DNA from: Notamacropus eugenii | Lineage: Eukaryota; Chordata; Mammalia; Diprotodontia; Macropodidae | Length of the DNA stretch: 64,000 bases | Reading direction: 5' to 3' | Assembly (NCBI RefSeq): GCF_028372415.1 | Contig: NC_092878.1 | Coordinates: 71,608,704 to 71,672,703 of the forward strand | Part shown: piece by piece, positions 32,281 to 44,214 of the stretch | Numbering within the stretch: the stretch's first letter is position 1 | How the letters are laid out: every line of letters starts with the position of its first letter | Translations under genes and position numbers: made by a program | The notes under the pieces: generated by a model | What the model was told of the DNA's origin: nothing | Database searches by the model: none | What the model saw: only the letters and a program-made list of their open reading frames with translations

Positions 32281-33934
32281 AAGGAGTTTGATGAATTTAA
32301 ATATAATACAGGCACTGATCAATGAGGGCTTAGACCTTAGGGTAAGCTTAGATTTACCCAACCTGGAGGGTAGACAAAACATGAGACGATATTTCTTGTC
32401 TGAATCCAATCTAACATGTTGAACTTTGGGAAGCCATTTCCTTCATGAATAACTAAGGGTTTCTCTATATATGTGCCTCACTACTATTGTACATTAAGTA
32501 TCAGCCCACTCTGCCGGGATCCTCTTATACAAGAAGAGAACAAGCCCCAGCATTGGAAAAAATGTTTTCTAAATACTGTTCTTGCTATACTTGCTTAGTA
32601 ACTACCCTTTTTTAAAAGCTACTTGAACTCCACTGACTGATTGGTAATGACAATCAATTGGAGTTTAGTAGCTATACTGTAATTCCCATGACTTTCAGCA
32701 TTACCCTCAGCACCCTGAGAAAGAGTAATAATCACCTGCCCTCGAAGACCCAACCTTCCAGTGAAAGTAAAATCTGGGAGAATGAGCCCAGAAGAAATGC
32801 TACAAAGGGTAGGTCAAGGCTTTTTTATTATCTCCTCCATTTCTCAGTCCATCATATCCCCATTTTATCCAGTTGAAAAGGGTTTGTTCTGAATACGAAT
32901 GAGAAATGATATCTTATTTACCCCAAAGTTTCAATACTTCTTTCAAGTGCCTTATTTATATTTTGCTGACTCACCAGGCAGAATGGGCCAAATGTTATAT
33001 AAAATTGTTTTAAATGATGATTGTAAAAACAGACTAGTATATGGATAATGGCTCATGGTCTACAGTAGCTGCATTGCCATTTACTTAAAGATTGCTGCCA
33101 GCTGAAGAAGTTTAAAAGACAGAGTTGTGATTCTGAGCAATAATGGGGGAGTCATCTATCTTTTTTACACAGAGTCTTTGTTTATTAACATTCATAGCTA
33201 GTAAAGAGCCAAACCACTGACTTTTCCCTCACATGAATAAATTCTTAACCCTCAGATGGAATAGGTTTTTTTATGGATGAGTTCATCAATCACTGTTTAT
33301 GTCCAATTTCATATACTGACTGTTTTACAGAAGGAATACAATCATACTTCTTCAATATAGCCTTTTTAAAATTGCTAAAAATTGATGCATTAAATAGATA
33401 ATTAACAAAGCTTCAATTTGTCATATAGCCTTACTTTAACAGGCAAATCTCTTCTACCAAAATAAGTCAGCTGTGGATATCATGTCATATTATGTTTGGT
33501 TCAAAACCTCAGATGTGGAAAAGACTGGACATAAGTGAACCATTTAAGCCTCTTTTCTCATCTATAAAATGAAAATGTTCTCCAATTCTGTGATGAACTT
33601 ATGGGAAGAGATAGGCCAGAGTTATACAGGATGTGAAGCTAGTCTGTATGTATTGTTGGATGGACAATTCATAATGAAAACTTATCTATCAATTGGAAAA
33701 TTAGAATATTTGAATGCTGAAAGGTAAAGTTCGATTAAAGTCCCTTTTTGGTCTAAATTTCTTTGGTTCTGTGAATCATAAGAGATTAAGTCTATCATAT
33801 TTTCTATTTGAGGCCCTCCAAAGATATCCATAATTGAAGAGAAATTCCAAGTAAGGCTATAAAAATTCAGAGATAATTAATTGAATATGGTCATTACATT
33901 AAATAGCTCTTAAAGACTATTGATAGTGGCTATA
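32281..33934. other. Intergenic stretch, no gene recognised
   Basis: About 1.65 kb. A weak MIR-like piece around 33530-33600 (CCTCTTTTCTCATCTATAAA) is the only repeat seen. Confidence 0.45.
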
Positions 33935-34110
33935 CAGGGTGCAATCAATAGAAGCTTAGGGTGGGATCCTTAAGACCTGGATTCTAACTTGGTCTCTGCA
34001 ACCAATCAGACATGTGACCTTTAATTAATTAGTAGCTTCTCATCCATAAAATGTGAAATTAGTCTAGGACTAAATAAATCTTGTAAGGTTTCTTCCAGTT
34101 CTATTTTTTT
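33935..34110 (+). repeat. MIR SINE
   Basis: AGACCTGGATTCTAACTTGG, ACATGTGACCTTTAATTA and GGTTTCTTCCAGTTCTATTT in MIR order. Confidence 0.5.
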
Positions 34111-34264
34111 TTTTATCGTTACATAGCATTGTAATGGAAGTACAATTGAAAACATTTGTTCAGTTCCTAATATATGCTAAGCACCCTTTTTTAATATAGT
34201 GTATAATCTTTTTCCAATGAGCTACTTAATATCACTTAGCTGAATTCTCTTAGTATAGATATGG

Positions 34265-34685
34265 ATTGGCTGGTTGTTGTCCTGTGTTTTCAAAGAGGAC
34301 CAAAATGACATCACCGTGGTAAAGTGAAGTTTCAGTGTGTACAACTGTGGCTGATCAGACCAATACAAGTTCGGAATGGTCTACCACAGATTGGGCACAG
34401 ATAGTCCACATGAATATTTGGTATGGTTACTCCAAATTTGCGGGATTCTACATTTCCTTTGTGTTGTTTCAATTCTGCTTTATTCATAGAACACAGAACC
34501 TTTTCTGATGTATGCATGCCACACTGAGCAATCCTGTACCAGTGACTCCATGTCCCACAAACAAATCTAAAGCTCTTGAGAATGTCCTTATATCACTTCT
34601 TCTGACCACTGTGTGATTACCTGCCCCAGGTTTGGAGTTGCGCTCTCTGAAGCATAGGTTGAATGCTTGGCAGTTTAGTTCAATA
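34265..34685 (-). mobile_element. Non-LTR retrotransposon ORF end with C2H2-like finger
   Basis: Second copy of the element at 25262. The minus-strand frame includes CPICGRPFRTCIGLISH then SCTH (plus-strand about 34332-34395). Farther upstream are SVACIHQKRF and ELNCQAFNLCFRERNS, interrupted by frame breaks. The 3' end at about 34274 (TTGTTGTCCTGTGTTTTC) is shared with the type B SINEs. Confidence 0.65.
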
Positions 34686-34850
34686 TAGATGCACATATAC
34701 CATATGTACATACATATACACATACACACATACATATGCGTATAGACACACACATATAAACATCATATATGCATTGATATCATATATGCATTGTGTGTGC
34801 ATACACATACACATGCATATACACATGTATGTGTGTATTTATATGTACTT
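34686..34850. repeat. CA/TA/TG low-complexity tract
   Basis: Includes a direct repeat of ATATCATATATGCATTG near 34765-34795. Confidence 0.85.
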
Positions 34851-35282
34851 TTCTGCTTAAGATCAGTTAGATGTTTTCTGTAGATATACCTGAACTCTTC
34901 CAAGACTACATTTGGTCAGGAGAAAGAGAAAAGAGAAATTGGTGCCATACAATTCAGCAATTAAAATTTTTAATTTTTATTTTTTAAAAGCATTCACCAT
35001 CTCTCCCACTGACTAACAAACTTTGCATTGAATAATAATTTTAAAAGATAATCTAGTCTTAAAATATGCATATTCCTACAAAACAAATTCCCATATTAAC
35101 CACATCCAAAAAAATACATATTTGAGTCTGGGATTTGAGAAACTAGGTTGTATGTATCATTTCTAGTCCTTCGAAATTATAACTCTTCGTTGAATTGATC
35201 ATAGTTTTAAATTCTTTCAAGGTTGCTTTTCTTTATAAATTATTGTCATTTTATAAATTATTCTCTCTATGTGGTTTGTTAT
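34851..35282. other. Intergenic stretch, no gene recognised
   Basis: AT-rich, no repeat identified. Confidence 0.4.
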
Positions 35283-35502
35283 TCTTCAGTTATTTAAGTT
35301 GTCCAACACTTTGTGACACCATACAGGATTTTCTTGGCAAAGGTACTGGAGTGTGTTGCCATTTCCTTCTCCAGTTCATTTTACAGATGAGGAACTGAGT
35401 TAAATAGGGTAAAATAACTTGTCTAGGGTCACACAAATAAGTTTCTGAGGCCAGATTTGTACTCTTTTCTTCCTGAGTCCAGGGCACTGTGTCACCTAGG
35501 TG
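35283..35502 (-). repeat. Type A SINE
   Basis: GATTTTCTTGGCAAAGGTAC, CCATTTCCTTCTCCAGTTCA, TTTACAGATGAGGAACTGAG and CTGTGTCACCTAGG. Confidence 0.75.
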
Positions 35503-35835
35503 ATTTGTCTCACTGTACTCTAAATTATAAACAAAGCATCTCCTGTGACGGCATTCTACAATATGGGAGACATAAAAACTGGTTACACAACAGAGTTTTT
35601 TCTCACATAGCATGTACTGTAATAACTTAGGAATACATGACATCTATATAGATAACTGTAATATATAACAATGAATGATATGTTCATTAAAGAGTTGTAA
35701 AAGTGCCATGTGAAGTCTGATGAACAAATCATAGGTATTTGAAAACGCTAGTCTAAGAATTAAGCATATATATGACTGTTAGAAATCAACAAGTAGATAA
35801 CAGGAAGGAAGAATATTTCAGACACAGAGAATAGG

Positions 35836-36613
35836 ATCAGCAAAGGTACAAAATTAGTAAAATGTAAGACATCTACTGTGTCACCTTTCAAGGACAGTAA
35901 GTAGCTTAGTTTACCTGGAATGTATTGTATGTGGAGGAGAATGTTATAAGGCTGGAAAGGCTGTGGGTGGAGGGGATGAAGATTAAAAAGTTTTGTATGC
36001 CAGGCAAACAAATTTAAAGTTACTATATAAATACCAAAGAAAAGACTGAAGTTTTTTGCTTATGTGTTTATTTTCATAAGATGCATGGCATGTCTAGAGC
36101 TATGCATAACAAAGATACTACCAGCTCAGGTGTGAAGGATGGATTGGATAGGGCAGAAAGCCTAGGCAAGACTTATTTGGAGGGTTGCTGTTATCCTCTA
36201 CCAGGTGATGGCAGTGAGACTAAAGACGAGAAGATGAGATGTTATAGATTTGCAGGTCTTCGTTACCAATTAACTATGAGAAGTGAGGATAATTTCAAAT
36301 GTAATAGAGACAAATGCAAAATCTTCTGCTTTGGTTAAAAAAAGTCGGCTTCACAAAAGCAAAATAGGAGATTTCTTGCTAGACAACAATATTGAATTTG
36401 TGGAAAACGGATTAGTCAGTCAGTCAAAACTTATTTATTAAGTACCTCCTATGTTCCAGACATTGAGTTAAGCACTGGATAAAAATTTAAATTGAGGATA
36501 CAAATTTTAAAAAAGAGAAAGCAAAGAAAGAAAGACATACAGGCTCAGGCCTCAAGGAAATTATAAGCTAATGGGGAAAAGACAACATACAATAATGGGA
36601 AGTTGAAAAGTGG
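35836..36613 (-). repeat. Left arm of a large imperfect inverted duplication
   Basis: Reverse complement of 36835-37645 over almost its whole length, with small gaps. Landmarks paired with the right arm include AAAAGTCGGCTTCACAAAAG (36341-36360), TACCTCCTATGTTCCAGACA (36442-36461) and TTATAAGCTAATGGGG (36561-36576). It contains minus-strand L2 body sequence at the outer end and an L2-type 3' end near the inner end, joined by non-repeat DNA. Confidence 0.85.
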
Positions 36614-36834
36614 GGTAAAGGAAGTTGGGAAAGATGGTACAGAACAGAAGTCTGGTGGAGTCCAATCCAAGGAGTGTGGATAGTGTGAAATAAAGACATG
36701 GATTCCTTGGAAGCTTTCTTTCAATGAAGGTCTTAGGAGTTGTTTGCTCTGCCTTTCAGCCATCCAATCAGAAGGGCAGAGTGTACTGAAGGTACTGATG
36801 AGATGTAACTAACAACTTTAACTATGACTTTATT
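36614..36834. other. Spacer of the inverted duplication, with a central short hairpin
   Basis: 221 bp. CTCTGCC at 36747-36753 pairs with GGCAGAG at 36775-36781 near the centre. A further arm-like match, AAATAAAGACATGG at 36688-36701 against the inner edge of the right arm, suggests that the left arm carries an extra piece of about 75 bp. Confidence 0.7.
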
Positions 36835-37645
36835 CCACTTTTCAACTTGTCTTCTCCATTAGCTTATAATCTCCTTCAAGGCTGAGACTGTATTTCTTTC
36901 TTTTTTTCTTCTATTTCTTCTTTTTTTAAATGTGTATCATATCTGAATGTCCAGAACACAGGAGGTACTTAGCAAATGTGTATTTACTAAATGACTGACT
37001 AATGACTTATCTATATAACCAGTACTGTTGTCTAACAAGGAATCTCCTAATTTGCTTTTGTGAAGCTGACTTTTTTTTTTAACTGAAGCAGAACACTTTG
37101 CATTTATCTCTATTACATTTGAATTTTATCAGATTTGACCTTCTCTTCTTCACTTGTCATAGTTAGTTGGTTATCAGGTCCTGTAAATCTGTACTATCTC
37201 TTGCATTCATCTCCTCTTCTTTAATCTCACTGCAGTCAACTGGTATAGGACCACAGTGTCCTTCACTTCTATTACTTCAATAGCCTCCAGTAAGTCTTCC
37301 TGCCCCAACTTTCTGCCTTATCCAGTCCATCCTTCACACCTGAGCTAGTTGAATCTTTCTTATTCATAGCTCTAAACATGTCATAGACTTATAAAAACAA
37401 GCACATAAACAAAAACCTTCAGTCTCTTTCTTTGTTATTTGCCTAGCAAACTTCAAATTTATTTGCCTGGCATACAAAACTTTTTTTATAATAGTCACCT
37501 CAATACCTACAACCTTTGCCAGTCTTATCCCATGTAACATTCTTCTCCATGCGCTATATACTCCAGGTAAAATAAGCTAATTATGTTCCCTTGAAAAGTG
37601 ACAAGAAAGATGTCATATGTTTTCCTAATTCTATACCTTTGCTAA
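36835..37645 (+). repeat. Right arm of a large imperfect inverted duplication
   Basis: In order it holds an L2-type 3' end (36840-37010: ATTAGCTTATAATCTCCTTC, then GAGGTACTTAGCAAATG), non-repeat DNA (37010-37190: TTGCTTTTGTGAAGCTGAC) and an L2 body (37190-37645: TCTGCCTTATCCAGTCCATC, TTTGCCTGGCATACAAAAC). The same three blocks occur in mirrored order in the left arm. Confidence 0.85.
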
Positions 37646-37700
37646 TCACTTTACATCAAAACCATAGGGCATAAGTATAGTGGACAAATTTCCTATCTGC

Positions 37701-37758
37701 AAACACACACACACTCACACGTGCACACACACACACACACACACACATACACACATAC
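37701..37758. repeat. (CA)n microsatellite
   Basis: CA array with a few T and G interruptions. Confidence 0.95.
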
Positions 37759-38290
37759 TTCTGAAACAGAATTAGGGCAGCTAAATTGCAGAATGTGCCA
37801 ATAGGAAATTTGTTTACTAGACTTGTACTCTATGGGTTTGACGTAACCCATTCTGTAACTTCAAGGCCACCTTTTAAGAAGATTGCCAGAATGCAACTGA
37901 CCTTTAGAATATTCAGCAATCACATCCTTTCCACTGACCAGCCATGGTAGGACTATAATTTATCACTTCCATATAGGTTACTATAATAGAGCCCTTTCTA
38001 AAGACGCCAGTTCTAAAGGCAGAAGCATATTTTATGAGTTCCACAAACTCAGCCTGTCTTCTCCATCAAGAGGAAAATGTTTGCAATATTGAAGTAGATG
38101 TTATTAACTAATTTACTCTCAAGCAAAAGTCGTATATACCATACGTGACAGAATCCTTTCCTTCTGCAATGCCTTACTGTCATCTAGTCCTAAATATTAT
38201 CTCTGAACAGAAAGCTGAATCAGAATAACTGCTAATAGTAATTTCTATGCCCTTAACAAATGTTTATTGATTGATTGATTATTGACTGAT
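37759..38290. other. Intergenic stretch, no gene recognised
   Basis: Ends in a TTGATTGATTGATTATTGA tail that may close an L2-type end at 38240-38290. Confidence 0.4.
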
Positions 38291-38410
38291 TTTTCTTTAA
38301 GATTTAAAAAGTACTTTATACGTTTTCATTTTATTTTGAGTCTCACAGTAACACTCAAGGTTCCAAAGGTATTACTATCCCTAATTTACAATTGAGGAAA
38401 GTAAAGGTAG
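38291..38410 (-). repeat. MIR-related core-SINE fragment
   Basis: CATTTTATTTTGAGTCTCAC, then TTTACAATTGAGGAAAGTAA. Confidence 0.45.
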
Positions 38411-38899
38411 GAAACTTTCAATTAATACATAGTAATTATCTTTTAGGAGATAAGTTTAATAATATTTTGAAATTATTCGATGATAATTTTAAAAATAATT
38501 TATCTAGACAACCCCTTGAATAACTTCTGCAATCATAAATTATAAAAGGGAAGTTAATATGGCTCAACAAAAAGAAAAAAAGTCCACAGAATTGAATTGT
38601 TTCACCATGAGTCATAAGTCAGATAAGGGCAACTGAAATTTTTGGTATTTATGTCCTCAGAAACTCTCTCTGAATTAGAACTTTAAAATTTCTTTTTCTC
38701 TTTGAGGAACACAGTGTACCTGTTCTCTCCTCTGGAAGTATTGCCATGGCCTTTAGCCAAGAGCAATAAAAGTCTGACTGATAAACAGCAGACAAATTGT
38801 GCTATGAAGAAACAAAATAACATAAAGTAGTTGAAGGGGATTACTGTGTATTCATCAATTCTTTTATATAAAACTTTAAAGCATTAGCAATTATAAGAG
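38411..38899. other. Intergenic stretch, no gene recognised
   Basis: AT-rich, nothing identified. Confidence 0.4.
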
Positions 38900-39400
38900 T
38901 GGTTCATATTTGTATAGCATTTTAACTTTTGCAAAGCACTTAATATGTTATGTCATTCCATGTACAAATCATTTTGGGATATACTCATACAGATACAAAT
39001 ATAAATAAGATATAGTTCCAGCCATTAAGGAGGTTAAGTTCTAGTAGAAGACAAACGATAGTCATTCAAATAAAAATAGTAGAAGTAAAAGATGCATAGC
39101 AAGTGCTGGTAAAGTTCCAAGGAAAGGAAATCTTGGAATTGCTAAGGAAAGAATTATGAAGGCTTTTTAGGGAAGGAAGCATTTTAAATGTGTGTTGGAG
39201 ATTGGGCTTGATTTCAGTAAGTGGACATGGGAATAAAATGGAAGACATTCTATGTCCCTGGAATGTTGAGAGAAAATACAGAAAGTATTTCTGTTAAAAT
39301 GAATTACCTAGATTGGCTAGAATGTAACCAAGTACCCAAGATGAGGCTGAAGTGGAAGGTTGGTGAAAGATTGTAGAAGTCTTTGAATACTAGTAGAATG
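38900..39400. repeat. Core-SINE fragment followed by the unassigned mammalian repeat
   Basis: GTATAGCATTTTAACTTTTG at 38910 is MIR-like. From 38960, CAGCCATTAAGGAGGTTAAG and GAAGGCTTTTTAGGGAAGGA match the long unassigned repeat also at 25736 and 44905. Confidence 0.5.
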
Positions 39401-40014
39401 AGCTCATTCAACACTCTCTTTGCATCTCTGTTATGCAATTAACTTTTCTTGAGTGCTCAACTAACACTCAGACTATCCTTCTAAGATTCCTCCTTCTTAC
39501 TATACAATTGGTTTATTTCCTTTTACATCTAAATATGCCAATATTTGATCCTGATACCTTTTTTTGCCACTTCTCACATGAAAATTTTCATTGTCAATAT
39601 GTGGAAACAAATGTTTTCCATTTTCTGTCTTTCACCATGTTTAGTTCTTTCAATTGCAGTCCTTTTGAGGTCCTGAGCCATGATTCATAGCCATGTAATA
39701 CTACTAGGAGAATAGTGAAACTAAAAAGATGGCCTTTTGTGTCACTAAGCAGCTGGCGATCATTAAAAGTACTGAACAATTTCTCAGATGTGATCTAGTT
39801 GGATTTCCTACTAGTTAATCCTGGGATTAGCTCATTCTTCACCCATGAGTTAGGCTATCAGGTATATACCTTGCATTTATCACATTAGATTAGTAATAAA
39901 TGAGTTTGAGAGTCATATGAAGTCAAAGGGAGCTAAGTTGTTTTTAAGCTTATCTCCCTGATCCGTGGGCATGTTTATTGTTTTTTAATAGTAATATTCT
40001 TTTAAGAGTATTTT
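39401..40014. other. Intergenic stretch, no gene recognised
   Basis: No repeat or gene identified. Confidence 0.4.
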
Positions 40015-40256
40015 CAGTAGAAAGAACATTGAGCTTGAAGTCACAGGATTACTGTTTTAATCCCAGGTTTGATGATAATCATCATCATAATTTATATAGC
40101 ACTTTGATATTTACAAAATTATTTAATATATTGTCTGATTTGATCATGCTTAATACTTATGTGACTTGGCGAGTGAAAGAGAAAGAGAGAGAGAAAGAGA
40201 GAGACAGACAGACAGCAGACAGAGAAAGAGAGACAGAGACAGAGACAGAGACAGAG
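40015..40256 (+). repeat. MIR/core-SINE fragments followed by a GA/CAGA tract
   Basis: GTAGAAAGAACATTGAGCTT, then GAAGTCACAGGATTACTG, is MIR. TTTATATAGCACTTTGATAT is core-SINE. 40169-40256 is GAGAAA, CAGA and GACAGA units. Confidence 0.55.
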
Positions 40257-40389
40257 CCTAAGTGAGGTAGAATTCTCTTGGAGTCCTTACTGAAATGTTG
40301 ATCTCAGGCACCATTAAGAAGAAGAAGGCCTCAGGGTAAGGGCAGTAAGGAGGCAGGTTAGAAGGAAAACATGCTACTTATTCTTGCCT

Positions 40390-41560
40390 CCTTAATCTTG
40401 TAATAGCAAAGCTGAGTTTTTTAACCTAGTTCAAGTCTTCACAGTTATTCCATTTTTATTTCATCTTATTAGTTTCAGTCCAGTGCTCTTAGTTCCTGAC
40501 TCTCTTAGCTCTCACTCCCAGTTTTATGTAATCTACACATCTGATGAATATGATATTTATGACTGCAGTCAACTCACTTAGGAGAAACAGCACAGGATCT
40601 AGCATAGACTATTGGAAAACTCCATTAGTGATATTCTGCTCCATTGATATTGAACCATTAACAACTACTCTTTAAGTCTGGCCATATAATCAGTTCTGAA
40701 AACATCTTACTATCTTACCCATATTTCCTCATTTTTTCCCCACAAGAGTAGTATGAGATACTTTATCAAAAGTGCTGTTAAAGTCTGGTTAAACTATATT
40801 CACAGTATTTACCTTACCTGTTGGGTTAGTAATCCTTGAAAGAAAGAAATGAGACTATTTTAGCATGATCTTTTGTAATGAAACCACAATGGCATCTTGT
40901 ATTCAGCACTTTCTAGATGCTTCCTAGTCATTTCTTTAATGACCCATTCTAGCATCTGCCTATGAGTCATAGTCAAGTTCATTGGCCAATTGTTCGCAGA
41001 CTGTTTTCTTGCCTTTTATTTTTGTTTATTTATGTAGAACTGGAACACCATTTACTCTTCAAGAATCTTCTGGTGCCTCCCTTGTTTTTAAGATCATTCA
41101 CATATTACTGGCAATGGTCAAGTACTCATATATCTGCCAATTCTTTCAGTACCCAATGATAAAGTTAGTCTGAGTCAGGTGATTCAGTTTTATCAAGGGC
41201 AGCTTACCTTGAAGCTGAACTCTAGTAATCATTTTGTTCTCTTGTTTCCAATGCAAAGGTCATTCTCCTTAATAAAGAGAAGAAAGCAAAATAAGACTTG
41301 ACCCGTGCTCCCTTCTCTGTCATGCTAGTTATCACTGTCACACCTACACAAGCAAAGTTTCATCTGATTCTGCTTTTTCTCCCGATATGGCTAAGCAAAC
41401 CACTTTTTGTGGCCCTTATGTTCCCTCCTTAAGTGTATTATAAGCTTTAGCTTTCTTCACATTTTTTTCCACGAATACACTATAGTCTTATATTAATCCT
41501 CTGTTCATTGATCTTTTATAGATTGTCTCTTGGAGGTAAGACTTAAAAGAGATGAGGTAG
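40390..41560 (-). repeat. CR1/L3 LINE, reverse-transcriptase part
   Basis: Antisense CR1/L3 landmarks in order on the plus strand: TTTATGTAATCTACACATCT, GAAAACTCCATTAGTGATAT, TTGAACCATTAACAACTACT, CTTTATCAAAAGTGCTGTTA, GTTGGGTTAGTAATCCTTG and GAATCTTCTGGTGCCTCCC. In intact relatives these encode the reverse transcriptase (DLSKAF, SGVPQGS and FADDTK motifs). No long frame survives. Confidence 0.7.
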
Positions 41561-42494
41561 ATTCAGGAAATTAGTGATGGAAGACTGAATTTTTTTTCAA
41601 TTAAGTGTCCCCTACCTTTCTCTCAGAATATCTGCTGACTGCCTAATTCTTTCTATATAATATTTAAAGGAGAGGTCTGGTATGTGTCCATATTATCTAA
41701 GTTGGTATCATTCACATGAAAGATGCTGAGGGACTGCTCTTGGGAGACTGAAAGACTAGAGCATGCATGGACATTCTGTAGTGGCTCGCTACATGATCAA
41801 TAGACCAGTCTTTTTTTCAATTGGTTGTATACTATAATCTTAAGTATGTTTAAATTCCCCTGACTCTGTGCCATTGGTAGATTTTTGTGACACTGATGTA
41901 TGAAGAAGTAAGTGACTCTTTCACTCATAGCAAGAGAGAGGCCTTAGGCCCTCTTTCTATATCTTGCCCACATTGAAACCATGTGGTTCCTGAGAAACAA
42001 GCCTGAATCTTGGCCTTTTTCTCTGTTCTTATCTATTCTAGGTGAAGAGAGTGCACTCTCTGATCCAGTCTGAGAGTTCAAATGACAAGGATTCAAGAAT
42101 ACCAAAATCTAGCCTGAGTATTGCAGCCAACTCACCATCAAGGCCCTGAGGAGCAAGAGCCCTCTAACTTCAAGCATAGAAACTTTGGACTTAAACTTGC
42201 TTGTATATTTTTAATTTTCCATTTGTCAAAGCTAACATGATTTTAAGTGGTTAGATGGAATTGGAATATTAGTCAACAAATCCCTAAAATAGAGAGAACA
42301 TGGCCAGTGAGAAATTGAACTGATGGAAGATAAAAGAGATTCTCCAAATTCCTCAAAAGTACCAGAGAACCCAGAGGGAAGTATAACATAACAATCATGA
42401 CTCCAAGAAAGTGAGATCAGAATCAGCTATGTTATATGTTAAATTGTTGTAAGTAGCCCTATACCTCTCAGCCCCACCATTCACCATAACCTCA
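41561..42494. other. Intergenic stretch with a candidate terminal-exon-like segment
   Basis: 42042-42149 follows a strong acceptor-like tract (TTTTTCTCTGTTCTTATC, then TATTCTAG) and encodes 35 residues starting VKRVHSLIQSESSNDKDSR before a TGA at 42147-42149. No matching upstream exon or polyadenylation signal is apparent. The rest shows nothing recognisable. Confidence 0.25.
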
Positions 42495-42532
42495 TCTATC
42501 TATCTGTCTATTTGTCTGTCTATCTGTCTATC

Positions 42533-42592
<60 letters not shown>

Positions 42593-42594
42593 GT
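42495..42594. repeat. (TATC)n microsatellite
   Basis: TATC array with TGTC interruptions in its first 35 bp. Confidence 0.95.
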
Positions 42595-43594
42595 CCAAAG
42601 TGACTCCCTTTCCTTTCTTTTCAGCCTCAAGGCTGGTCTGATTTACTTGCTTCAGCTTGCCCTAGGAGCACAGGCTCACACTATGAAGCTTTAGCTTCAA
42701 AAATCAATGCCAAAAACTATGACTGCCACAAGATATTTGGAGGTATATCATCTCAGCCCAGGCATCCCTCCCTGGGATGGAGTGTGATTGAGGTTATATG
42801 GGGTTCTGGAGCCCAGTGAATGACAATCTGATAAGTTATTTATCTGTCATATTACTTTCTATGAAATTCTTATGTTGGATTTTTTTGATTTTCTTGTAAT
42901 TGCTGTTTTTGCTCAATTTCTAGGGATTTTTTGGGGGGAGGGGGTGGAGATGGAATTGAGCTGAGCCATTTTTCTAGGTTTAATTTGAATTAAACATTTT
43001 TAAAATATTTAGAAAACTTGTAAAATGTTGCACAAATAGATTATTCTTTATTTAAACAAATACAGTCGCTGATCTATTTGTTTGCTTTCATTTTACCATC
43101 AGGAGGAGCATCTGACTACTTTACCTTTTGATCATCTGATCATCTTGTCAGCATATCTCTGGTAATACTGCTCTAAACATGTGTAATGCCCTTTTATTTT
43201 TAGATTTTTAAGTAGTTAGAGGGTCATTTCTGTGTATCACACAGGAAACCCTTAAGTTCTGATATGCTTGTGGATATCAAATAGATTTCTCTTTATATAG
43301 AAAGTGTCTAAATCATAGAAACACTTCCTAAATCATGATCATATATGTTTCCCTGAAAAATTATAATTCTCTGACCATGATAACCTTCTCCTTTCCTGCC
43401 TTAACTATATTATCCTATAGTCCTAACTGGTCAATAAAAGCACCTCTTACAACATTAAAAAAATTTTTACTTGTGTTTCTTTCAAAGAATTTTGAAGGAA
43501 TCTTACACTTTGGGGAACCATGTTATGTCTATTCTTTTTTTAAAAAGTGAAATAATACTTGGTTTCTTTAAACCTAGTTAGCAATGTATTATGC
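42595..43594. other. Intergenic stretch, no gene recognised
   Basis: AT-rich, stops in all frames. Confidence 0.5.
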
Positions 43595-43695
43595 AGTTAG
43601 CTCCCTAAGGACAGAGATCTATAATTCTAGAAGATTTGAAACTCCCTCTTGACTCTACTGGCTCTTAGTAGGCATTCAATAAACAAGTGAACTAT
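43595..43695 (+). repeat. L2-type 3' end
   Basis: TAGCTCCCTAAGGACAGAGA, then CTTAGTAGGCATTCAATAAA. Confidence 0.5.
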
Positions 43696-44214
43696 AGCCA
43701 TTGTTAATCTATTGTTATTTTCCTTGGGGGCTTAAGTAGAGGGGTATTATCCAAAGCAATCAGTAATCACTCCCTATTCCCTAGTGGTTCTTGCGGAATA
43801 CTTTAGCTAATATTGCACAATTTAGCAATAGCATGGAGTTACAGGAGGTCATGGTCTGCTCCCACATTCCCAGGACCATTCCTCCCCTGGAGCAAATCAC
43901 TAGGCATATTGCTTTGATTATCCAGCCGTGACCCCTGCTCCAAGGCACCTCAAGTCTGAACTCCTCGTATTATACTATGCTATTTAGAATGTTTAAGATT
44001 ACAGCAGCCAAAGTAAAAAAAAAACAAAACAAAAAACCAACTTACAGAACATATGGATGGTCAATTAAACTTGTCCTTGGAGAACTAATGCTACCTGGAC
44101 AAATCAATTCATTGCTTGAAATTGAGGCTTCAGAAAAAGGCCTTGTAGAAGGTCCTAGATCTGACCCTTTGGTTCTCCCTCGGGATCCCGGTTGCTGCTT
44201 ATCCAAAAAGGAGC
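43696..44214. other. Intergenic stretch, no gene recognised
   Basis: Contains an A-rich run at 44016-44036. An 86-codon frame overlaps it, has no recognisable domain and is treated as chance. Confidence 0.4.

Noticed and set aside
34332-34517. A C2H2 zinc-finger gene
   Set aside because: The single finger is the end of a LINE reading frame repeated at 25262; there is no finger array.
36545-36763. 72-codon minus-strand frame in the inverted duplication
   Set aside because: No domain and no counterpart frame in the other arm; a chance frame.
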